From Nematostella vectensis (Eukaryota; Cnidaria; Anthozoa; Actiniaria; Edwardsiidae), in contig NC_064034.1 of assembly GCF_932526225.1 (NCBI RefSeq), positions 19,156,927 through 19,220,926 on the forward strand: a stretch of 64,000 nucleotides of DNA. The letters are read 5' to 3'. The notes below the pieces were generated by a model, which made no database searches, was not told where the DNA came from, and saw only the letters and a program-made list of their open reading frames with translations. Below, piece by piece: positions 9,311 to 21,300 of this stretch. The stretch's first letter is position 1. Each line of letters opens with the position of its first letter. A program made the translations under genes and the position numbers.

Positions 9311-12300
9311 CCGTGTGCGCCCAAACCCGTATCCATGCCCATGGCGTCTTCAGGGCTAAGTAGTCCTTCCGGTAACCCTGTGCCGTGGTCTCCTGCTGAC
9401 GTCACTGAGAGGTCCCCAGGCGTGCCCGTGATGTGGTCGAGGTCAAAGTCCAGAGCTGAGTCCACGTCAAACGCGCCAGCGGACGCTACGACGCCTGCAC
9501 GCACAAGAGGGGTAGAGTTATACAACGGTGGAGAACCGGGAAGTGGACAGCACTGATTGAGGATCGCACGATTAACAGAATAATCAATGAATTACCGCAT
9601 GTTCATCACGTGGAAACCACATGATCATCATATAATCAAAATACATCATAGTCACAACCATCAAAAGAACATCACAAGATACCCTATAATATCACGTGAA
9701 CACTAGTTGCAAATGACGTGAAAATCACATGATCATCACGTGAAATCAAATGCACGCCAGATGGACATTAAATGATCACATGGTTATATACAAAAATACA
9801 CTAAACTCTTTTAACATCACATGACCCAGACGGTCATCACGTGACCATCACATGACAAGCATACCTGCGATGCTGGGGTCGTTGGAGGTGTCGGCGTCAA
9901 TGGCGGCGTCGATATCGAAGTTGGGGTCGACGTCGATGTTATGCACACCAGGCCCTACCAGATACAACAGACATTGTTACTCATGCAACATTCCCACGTA
10001 TAGAGAGAGCACGACTAGTGCTTACCAAGTCCGGCGTCGAAGTCCAGTCCACCCCCCACAGACACGATGCCTGGCGGGAGGTGCGATGCCCCCGGTAGAC
10101 TTTGCAGTATTCCCTCTAGGTCACCGCCATCTGTCCCACCCGTGGATAGCTCGAACAGGTCACCCCCCGAGTCTCCACCCCTGCCCAGCCCGCTGGTAGA
10201 CGCCATGGATGCCATAGACGAAACGATATTCATAGTCGTCCTCGAGTCGCTCCCGCTAACATCCGCGAATCCCGGCCCCAGCATGAAACTCGAGTCGAAA
10301 TTAGACGCCATTCCCTCCATCATTCCCTCATCTATCATGCCGGGGCCGTCCACGTCCATTTGTGACTCCGAAACCACTCCGACAGACGAAGGCTGGGTTG
10401 TCGGGTGCTCCGGAGACTTCTTCTCGGGTTTTGGGACATCATCGGGCATCTGAAAGTCCTTGACGACATATTCATCGGCTCGTTTTCGCTTTAATGTAAG
10501 AGTTAGTTTAGGAGTTGACGGAGGCTTTGGTGTGTCGAGTTTTTTCTCGGGTTGTTTTATCGAGCCGGATTCTAAGTTCATAGCGCCCATTTCGGAGCCA
10601 GTGAAAGTAAAGGATGACATCGTAGGCGATATAGAGAACGGGAAAGCGCCGAGTGTGGGCGACGGGGTCTCGAGGGCGAGACTTGCGAATGTGGGCGAAG
10701 CAGTGAAGAACCCTGGAGTGGTAGGACCAGATGGGGTGAAGAACGGATTACCCGGGATGCTTAGCCTGTCGAGTTTGACTGACGGCTGCGTGGCGCTGGT
10801 GAGCGCTGGCGTCAAAACCGCGGGCTCAGTGGTCTTGACAGGTAGTTCCTCTGGCTTGAAAGACTCGGCCTTGCGGATCAGGCATCGCATTGTTGCAGGG
10901 ATCGAGAGACACCTACAATTGAGTCAACAATCAAGTTACAATATTTTAACTTACCAACGCCAATTTCTAATTATTCAACTGTCTGCACAGTTACGAGAGT
11001 GCGACAGTGGATAAAGGTTTGACCGAGAGGGCGAATGACCTGAGTTTTATCGTGTAAAGTGACGCTGAAGGTAGAGTGAAGGTAGCTGGTAGAAGCGAGT
11101 AGAACTCACACATAGGTGTAATCTGTTTGACATTGCACATATTGCAAAGGGATAGCAAGGTTGTTGAAAGGGTGTGGGCTAAGGAAGTGGATCAAACATG
11201 TCTCTTTTTGGCTTTGGATGGAGGGGGTATTTGGACAAATTTAATAATATACATGCACAAATTTCTGAGCAGTGCAATTCTCATGTAACACCATAGGTAG
11301 CCAAAGCTCTCTATTTGTCCCTATTAATATTTACGGCAAATATACGGCGAAAAACAAAATTATTGAAAAAAACTTGTTTAAAAGACGTGTGTAATCTAGT
11401 GTTGTGTTTATGTTTACTTTTTGCGTGTTCTCTGGCCGTATTAAAACGAAGTTCTGGTAAGAGCTCAAATCGTGAATCTTGAAAAAACACCAAATTGAAT
11501 TGAACTCGAAACTGTATGATTACCTATACGTACCAAACATGTATTAAATGCGCAATAATATGATATCTGGTGATATCTGTGTTTTGGGTGTGTCATAGTG
11601 TATGTGGCAGGCAGGGGAAACACGGGGTGGGGAAGGGGGGGGGAGGGACTCTTTACCTCTGCATGACTCTGGATATGTAGTCGTTACTGCAGAACACTGG
11701 TTGGCCTGGAACTGTGTGCAGAAATGCCAGGATTGAACTGTCCTCCCCAACAGCAAAATCAACTTTGAGAGAAAAGATGAGAATGAGTGTGTTAAACTGT
11801 GTTGGTGGATTGAACCGTCCTTCCACATCTCAAAATCATCTTTGAGCAAAAAGAAGGGAATGAGTGAGTTAAACGTCTTGTTGGTGAATATGTCTGCTCT
11901 TTTTCGTCTCAAAATCAACTTTGAGACAAAAGAGGAGAAATATGTTAGTTGGACAAAATCTTGTTAATGGATTGAACGAATCTCTCCAACCCCAAAATCA
12001 ACTGAGACAGAAGTGGTGTCATGAGTGAGTTGGACTTGGTCTTGTTTTAAAATTGACTGATCTGTCCTTTCACACCTCAAAATCAACTTTGAGGCAAAAG
12101 AGGAGAAATAAGTGATTTGGAAGAAGTATTGCTGATGGATCCCAGAGCAGTAGAACTCACTAGAAGCCATCCCGACAGAGCAAGGGTGAGCGAAAGTGAT
12201 GGTAACAGTAAAGGTCCCGGATGTACTCAGCTCAAATGTGTGCTCTGACTTCCCCTCAACTGTAAAGACAAAAGGAAAAAATAAATAAAATACATATAAT

Positions 12301-15300
12301 AATGATCCCTAGAGATTAATCAAGACAAGCGACAAACCTCTGGTTCAATGTGTAAGTCATCTTTATCAGAGGCCTTTGCAAATCAGTAGCATTGTCTAAT
12401 GGGCTGTTTTTCAGATATAATATGGAGTCCTTTGTTATTCAAGCGTGAAAGTGAGGCTTTTTCCGGTCAGCTAATGTACAGGCATGTTGACAATTTTAAA
12501 ACTTTTTGTTTGATCTATGATAAAGCTTGATCATCTAAAAAGCGACTTGTAATTTGTATTTTGTAATATTAATCAAACGCTTTCTGAGCCAACTCGTGAA
12601 TGCAAATGTATTTTCCTTGTTATTTTCTTGTGTGCATAAAAGATATACAGGATACTGAACAAAGCATGAACACATCCAAGATGCTGAGGGTACATAAAAA
12701 TGTCCATTTGTTTCTTTTCGATGTCATGACACACCAAGAACAGTATAATTAATTATTATAATAAAAATTAAAATGAAAAGAAAAAAAAATACCGCCCTAA
12801 GTGGGATTCGAAGCCGGGACGCTGGGGTCATAGACAAGTGTTTGCACCGCTAGAATAACGTGGCATTACTAAGTTGACCAGTAACTAAAATTATTTTTAT
12901 TACTATTGGTATCGTAATGATCGAAAAGCTTTTTGCTAGCATGTCAAATTTCAGCATATTCTTTCCGGAAACAAAATAAAATACTCGCAATAACTGATCG
13001 CGGGGGTTTGCAAAATAACAACTTGAATTGGAATGAACCGTAAAAGATCGATTGACGTCGGTGACGAAGGCGCTTGCGCACGCTCAACCCATATGAGAGA
13101 CTTTTCTGAAAATACTAGCTTATATATACTTTACGCCTATACAAACAAATATCCGTAGCGGTCGCAGGTCAATGCCAAAGCCATTTTATAGTACTAAGCT
13201 TTAACCGGAAGTTGAACACCGGAAGTTTACAGGATGATCTAAGGACTGGTTGGGATAGGCTGTGTTGCAAAAGCACCGAAAGACCATAAAAAGTTTACGG
13301 ATAAGTGATCCAATGATGGAGTGTCCAACAATAACTCGTACATGCTTCGCATTCCCGAGTTAAAAACGTGGCTGTAAACAGAAAATGACAAAACATCAAA
13401 GTGCCGGTATCACCTAGCTCTTAATTTCCGGGTTTCTATCAGTAGTTTGGTATCAGCAGTAAGAGACTACATAGGCGGGTAGTGTTGGTTATTATAACTT
13501 ATATGTGTAGGACTATGTATGTGTGACTATGCACTGTGAACAAAAAAAAAGCTCAGTAAACACATACTTGTCGGAGGAGGCTTGTGAGTCCTCAATGCGC
13601 TGGTCAGCAGTGTGTTGTATGTCACTTGTCGTCTTAGTTGCTGATAAACAAAAGCAGACTTGTTACCAAGCACAATGTACAAGGTGTCTCTATTAAATTA
13701 AATCAATGCTTGTGGTTTGAAGAACAAAAGAAAATTCAGATCCATGTTAATGGCCATGCCTTAGGCGTGTGTGTGTGTGTGTGTACCTTGGTAATGACAT
13801 GGACATGACGAGGGTGTGTGTATGTACCTTGGTAATGACATGGACATGACGAGGGTGTGTGTATGTACCTTGGTAATGACATGGACATGACGAGGGTGTG
13901 TGTATGTACCTTGGTAATGACATGGAAATGACGAGGGTGTGTGTATGTACCTTGGTAATGACATGGACATGACGAGGGTGTGTGTGTGTACCTTGGTAAT
14001 AACATGGACATGACGAGGGTGTGTGTATGTACCTTGGTAATGACATGGACATGACGAGGGTGTGTGTATGTACCTTGGTAATGACATGGACATGACAAGG
14101 GTGTATGTATGTACCTTGGTAATGACATGGACATGACGAGGGTGTGTGTATGTACCTTGGTAATGACATGGACATGACGAGGGTGTATGTATGTACCTTG
14201 GTAATGACATGGACATGACGAGGGTGTATGTATGTACCTTGATAATGACAAGGACATGACGAGGGTGTGTGTATGTACCTTGGTAATAACATGGACATGA
14301 CAAGGGTGTATGTATGTACCTTGGTAATGACATGGACATGACGAGGGTGTGTGTATGTAGCTTGATAATGACAGGGACACGACGAGGGTGTTTGTATGTA
14401 CCTTGATAATGACAGGGACACGACGAGGGTGTGTGTATGTACCTTGGTAATGACATGGACATGACGAGGGTGTGTGTATGTACCTTGGTAATGACAAGGA
14501 CATGACGAGGGTGTGTGTATGTACCTTGGTAATAACATGGACATGACAAGGGTGTATGTATGTACCTTGGTAATGACATGGACATGACGAGGGTGTGTGT
14601 ATGTACCTTGGTAATGACATGGACATGACGAGGGTGTATGTATGTACCTTGATAATGACAGGGACATGACGAGGGTGTGTGTATGTACCTTGGTAATGAC
14701 ATGGACATGACGAGGGTGTATGTATGTACCTTGGTAATAACATGGACATGACGAGGGTGTGTGTATGTACCTTGGTAATAACATGGACATGACGAGGGTG
14801 TGTGTATGTACCTTGGTAATAACAGGGACATGACGAGGGTGTATGTATGTACCTTGGTAATGACATGGACATGACGAGGGTGTGTGTATGTACCTTGGTA
14901 ATGACAGGGACATGTCGAGGGTGTGTGTATGTACCTTGGTAATGACAGGGACATGACGAGGGTGTGTGTATGTACCTTGGTAATGACATGGACATGACGA
15001 GGGTGTGTGTATGTACCTTGGTAATAACATGGACATGACGAGGGTGTGTGTATGTACCTTGGTAATAACAGGGACATGACGAGGGTGTATGTATGTACCT
15101 TGGTAATGACATGGACATGACGAGGGTGTGTGAATGTACCTTGATAATGACATGGACATGACGAGGGTGTGTGTATGTACCTTGGTAATGACAGGGACAT
15201 GACGAGGGTGTGTGAATGTACCTTGGTAATGACATGGACATGACGAGGGTGTGTGTATGTACCTTAGTAATGACATGGACATGACAAGGGTGTATGTATG

Positions 15301-18300
15301 TACCTTGGTAATGACATGGACATGACAAGGGTGTATGTATGTACCTTGGTAATGACATGGACATGACGAGGGTGTGTGTATGTACCTTGGTAATAACATG
15401 GACATGACGAGGGTGTGTGTATGTACCTTGGTAATAACAGGGACATAACGAGGGTGTATGTATGTACCTTGGTAATGACATGGACATGACGAGGGTGTGT
15501 GAATGTACCTTGATAATGACATGGACATGACGAGGGTGTGTGTATGTACCTTGGTAATGACAGGGACATGACGAGGGTGTGTGAATGTACCTTGGTAATG
15601 ACATGGACATGACGAGGGTGTGTGTATGTACCTTAGTAATGACATGGACATGACAAGGGTGTGTGTATGTACCTTGGTAATGACATGGACATGACGAGGG
15701 TGTGTGTATGTACCTTGGTAATGACATGGACATGACGAGGGTGTGTGTATGTACCTTGGTAATAACATGGACATGACGAGGGTGTGTGTATGTACCTTGG
15801 TAATGACATGGACATGACGAGGGTGTGTGTATGTACCTTGGTAATGACAGGGACATGACGAGGGTGTGTGTATGTACCTTGGTAATAACATGGACATGAC
15901 GAGGGTGTGTGTATGTACCTTGGTAATGACAGGGACATGACGAGGGTGTGTGTATGTACCTTGGTAATAACATGGACATGACGAGGGTGTGTGTATGTAC
16001 CTTGGTAATGACATGGACATGACGAGGGTGTATGTATGTACCTTGGTAATGACAGGGACATGACAAGGGTGTGTGTATGTACCTTGATAATGACAGGGAC
16101 ATGACAAGGGTGTGTGTATGTACCTTGGTAATAACAGGGACATGACGAGGGTGTATGTATGTACCTTGGTAATGACAGGGACATGACGAGGGTGTATGTA
16201 TGTACCTTGGTAATGACATGGACATGACGAGGGTGTGAGTATGTACCTTGGTAATAACATGGACATGACGAGGGTGTGTGTATGTACCTTGATAATGACA
16301 TGGACATGACGAGGGTGTGTGTATGTACCTTGGTAATGACAGGGACATGACGAGGGTGTGTGTATGTACCTTGGTAATGACATGGACATGACGAGGGTGT
16401 GTGTATGTACCTTGATAATAACAGGGACATGACGAGGGTGTGTGAATGGCACCCTATGAATCAGCACCCCATTTCTCGACACATTTGTCACCTCTTGTGG
16501 GTCACAGTTGTTCAGGTAGTACGTATGATAATGGTTTGGGATCACCTAAGGAAAGCACAATTTCGCTGTCACATGCTAAAGAAATTATTCGACCATAGAA
16601 AGCTCATGATTAAATTAGTAATAGATAAATGAATGAATCATAAGAAAAATGCCACAAACAGGGTATCCTGCTTAAGATAAAAAAATGATTATTACCGCAT
16701 AGAACGTATCGATGTTATCTCCTTCTTCAATCCCTTTGCTCTGTAACCACTGAAAATGAAATAACAAGACATGAAACACAAAATCATTAAAAGGAAATTC
16801 CCCTAGTGTAGGTTACTTAGTTAAGTCTCAACTCAGGGACATACCTCTCTAATCACCAAAGAATGAATGGGAACTTTAGATGAATGTACAAAATTTCCTG
16901 GAAAATATTGAGCTATACATTAGTTACAGTATCAAAACTATGCGCAAAATCAAGGTTAAACTGTATAACAAAATAGCACCTGCTTACACTCGTAGATATG
17001 TACTGTATAGTCTTGATAATTTAAGGCTACAGTAACTGAATCTGTTTTTGTTTCTCTGTGTATACAGTAGATGGCACTGTATATCTTATACATGTCTCAA
17101 GGATGGCACTTTATTATCTAATACATGTCTCATGGATAGTACTGTATATCTTATACATGTCTCATGGATGGCACTGTATATCTTATACATGTCTCATGGA
17201 TGGCACTGTATATCTTTTTTATGTCTCATGGATGGCACTGTATATCTTATACATGTCTCATGGATGGCACTGTATGTCTTTTACCTGTCTCATGCATGGC
17301 ACTGTATATCTTATACATGTCTCATGGATGGCACTGTATATCTTATACCTGTCTCATGGATGGCACTGTATATCTTATACCTGTCTCATGGATGGCACTG
17401 TATATCTTATACATATCTCATGGATGGCACTGTATATCTTATACCTGTCTCATGGATGGCGCTGTATATCTTATACCTGTCTCATGGATGGCACTGTATA
17501 TCTTATACCTGTCTCATGGATGGCACTGTATATCTTATACCTGTCTCATGGATGGCACTGTATATCTTATACCTGTCTCATGGATGGCACTGTATATCTT
17601 ATACCTGTCTCATGGATGGCACTGTATATCTTTTACATGTCTCATGGATGGCACTGTATATCTTATACCTGTCTCATGGATGGCACTGTATATCTTATAC
17701 CTGTCTCATGGATGGCACTGTATATCTTATACCTGTCTCATGGATGGCACTGTATATCTTATACCTGTCTCATGGATGGCACTGTATATCTTATACCTGT
17801 CTCATGGATGGCACTGTATATCTTTTGCACACTTTCGACAGCTACAGGCATGGGTTTGTTCAGCTGTAGTACAAATGAAGCAGGGAGTTCATCACTGTTG
17901 TTATCATTCAGAGGCTGGTACTTTACACTCCTGAAATAATGATGCATATTAGTTAATGACTACCCTTCAATGGCATTATATAAGCAATGTAGATGGTGTG
18001 CTTATCAAATATCCTTATGACTAACCAGGTCACCTCCAGAGTCTCACATTCCTAGTCCCACCCTCCACCCAAACTTTCCTCCCCCATTCCTTGCCGCACC
18101 CTCCTCCCCCATTTCTTGCCCCACCCTCCTCCCTTATTCCTTGCCCCATCCTCCTCCCTCATTCCTTGCCCCATCCTCCTCCCTCATCCCTTGCCCCACC
18201 CTCCTCCCCCATTTCTTGCCCCACCCTCCTCCCTTATTCCTTGCCCCATCCTCCTCCCCCATTCCTTGCCCCACCCTCCTCCCCCATTTCTTGCCCCACC

Positions 18301-21300
18301 CTCCTCCCCCATTTCTTGCCCCACCCTCCTCCCCCATTCCTTGCCCTTCCCTCCTCCCTCATTCCTTGTTCCACCCTCCTCCCCCATTTCTTGCCCCACC
18401 CTCCTCCCCCATTCCTTACCCCACCCTCCTCCCCCATTCCTTGTTCCACCCTCCTCCCTTATTCCTTGCCCCACCCTCCTCCCCATTCCTAGCCCCATCC
18501 TCCTGCCTCATTCCTACAGAAAATGACAGGAAATACAGTATGTGCTTTTAGACAGTGGTTAGACAAGTGTGATGGCACTTACATGAGGTGTTCATCAAGC
18601 ATCCCTGACATCATGGGCTCTTCAACAAGAGGCATTGTCGGCAGCAGACATTTCTTGGACTGCTCCACAGACACACTCACCCAACAGCCAAGGTCAAGAG
18701 GGGGGAAATCTGAGAAATGTTAATAGGTCAAGAGGAGCAGGGTTCAAAATAACTATTTTAAATCTGCTAGATTTTGCTGGCTTTCTGGATTTTGGTGGCA
18801 AAAAAAGCTTGCATCCCTAAATTATGAAAAGGAAAAACATAAAAAAAGAGCCGGCAAAGACCAGAAAACAGCAGGCTATTGCCAGCAGCCGGCCGCTATT
18901 TTTAACCCTGAGGAGGGGTAATATGAGGAATAGGTCAAGAGGAGGGTAACATGAGGAACATACATTTTTCACAAAAATCTTTATAAGAAACCAGGAACAT
19001 GCAATGTACAATAGACATAGACAGTCTATAGGAAAGTGTCCAAAACAGTTATAACAGTTAAAAGCTGTGAAATCAACTAGCAATAATCCAGCTACACATT
19101 TATTAAGACATCAATCGACATAGCCTGCTAGCCGGCACTCATTGTGGGTTAAAATAAAACATTTCCAAATAATCCGCAATGAAAGCCGGCTACAATCGAC
19201 ATTCCTTAGAAAGAAGTTGGAAATAGTCCCACCTACAGTAGCTACAGCTGCAACTAATTTCAGATCAGTTTAGTGCTCTCTTGTGAGCCGGGGACTTCCA
19301 GGTAGCTACTCACTGTCTTTGGAAAACTCCAAGTTTTTTCCAGGATTATTCCTGTCCAGCAAGTCATAAGGAGATGCGAAGTAAGTAAGCCTCATCAAAC
19401 GACCTATACAATCATACTCAGTTTCAGACACTACAAATATTTGTGAGGTCGACCAATATGTGGAGATGCACCAAGATCATTGCATTTGTCACAATTTACA
19501 TTAATGAATGGCTACCCAGGGCAAATTCCCCTTGGTCCAAACTGCAAACACTTTTCCATCAACCAAAAGTGTTGATGTGATACATGTATCATAAAAAGAT
19601 GTACACAATTTTATGCCCATTTACAAAAATTAAAAATTTTTTCTGTAAGCAGGATCATTTTATGGGAAATGTATTTTACAAGTGAAAGTTACTAAAAAAA
19701 TAGAAAATCAAGTAACAAATTATTATAGATTTTTAGATTTTGAGAATGGCCAGCTTTGTGCCAATTACTGTATTTAAATGATGGAATAGTGATCTGTATT
19801 TAGGTAATTTAGGGATTTTCATTTAGTTTTTGGTGTATTAGGCAATTGATGGAATAGGGATTTCCATTTAGAGTCAAAACTCAATATGGGGTGGCCACGT
19901 AGTTAACACAAGAAAAACAGTACACCTATTTACCTCCTTGTCTTGGTGTTGCAAAACCAACAGGACATTGAAGAATCGTATCTGTTGAGGTGTCACAGGG
20001 TCTGACATTTGAAACAAGAAAAAAATATTATTTTTAGGGCATCATTTGAACTTAGAATTATAAATTTTTGTGTATGAACAGAAAAGGAAAAAAAATAAAC
20101 ATAAAATATGTAATCAGGTTACCCAGAGAGAGCAGATATCATATTCAAGTCAACCTCTGCTGCTTTTAAGGCCATAAGAATCTTAGATTTCTGGAATCTA
20201 AAAAAGAAAAAATAGTCAATACATACACCATTTAAATATACCAGGGGTCTTGCTTATCAATCCTACTTCCTTCTTCTATAATTTAACAGAAGAAGCACAG
20301 CGTTACCTGTATTTTCCTCCCGTGTTGTATCACTATTGCTAATAATCGGACGGTTGATAAGTGGCACATGTAATGCATTTGTATAAGCTATGTACAACCT
20401 GCAATCAGTCAACTGCACCTATTCCAAGCCAGCCAGCCAACATAAATTCATTTCACATCAAATAAGGCAGAGAATACCTTTACGTAATAAGCGGTTAATA
20501 ACAACCATAATATCAAATATGTGTCAAGTATTCCCAAGCATTCATAAATAGTGAGGGTATGAACATGGAAAAGGCTCTAAAAAAGCCTTCACAGTAGAAG
20601 TGTTTTGAATAGAAATCAGTCCAGAATGCAAGAAACTGTTGGCCATTGTACAAAATCTTTTTGTTTAGTATCACAAAAGTTCTACATTTTTCTTTTATGA
20701 CACCTGTACATTGTAAGGAGAGCTCCATGCTGTATGCCTACTTACGTATCACCAGACAGCTCATAGAGATCAGACAAGCCCTTTAAGTGGCAGGCAAACT
20801 CCTCATAATCCCCCTCCCTAGTAAGAAGTACAGTGAATCAGCGGGAGGGTAGACCAAGAAAGGGGGGGGGGGAAACAACCAATATCAGCAGTATGAAGAA
20901 GGCTGTACCTTAACACTCTAGTCAGCTCTGGACAGCTCTACAATGCAAACATAATGGTATAAGTCATTTATTTATAGAACTTTTAGAACATCAACTAAAG
21001 ATGGAATGAAAGATGAAAGTTATAATATAAATCAAATGGTAGAATAAGACAAGGAACAAGTAGTGAGGAGTGCTGAAGTGCTTCCTTGAATACATAAAAG
21101 AAAGCTAATAAGTGTATCACCGTATTGAAGTATTTTTGTACCATTCCAGTGTAAAAAGGGGTGTACTCTAATTAGGGTGCCTTTAGCCTATGTTTAGTAT
21201 CCTGTATTAAGTGGTGTACACTGTATTACCTCTGGATCACCGGCATGAGCTACTTTCACTTCTGAGACTTTGCCATTTGTCTCCATCTTCACCTACAGTA

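Noticed and set aside
10067-11014. Plus-strand frames of 128 and 184 codons
   Set aside because: Shadows of MED1 exon 19, which matches the family on the minus strand.
13736-16545. Three overlapping open frames of 479 to 932 codons on the minus strand
   Set aside because: They are produced by a 41-bp repeat with no stop in any frame. The first 45 codons of the longest are a real MED1 exon; the rest is intron.
13779-17835. CRISPR-like array
   Set aside because: Units are head to tail without unique spacers, and the DNA is clearly animal; these are minisatellites.
17048-17939. Three plus-strand frames of 256-293 codons with MALYILYLSHGW-like repeats
   Set aside because: By-product of the 32-bp minisatellite, antisense to MED1, with no domain or splice support.
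18091-18551. Proline- and glycine-rich frames on both strands
   Set aside because: Translation of the 25-bp minisatellite in a MED1 intron.
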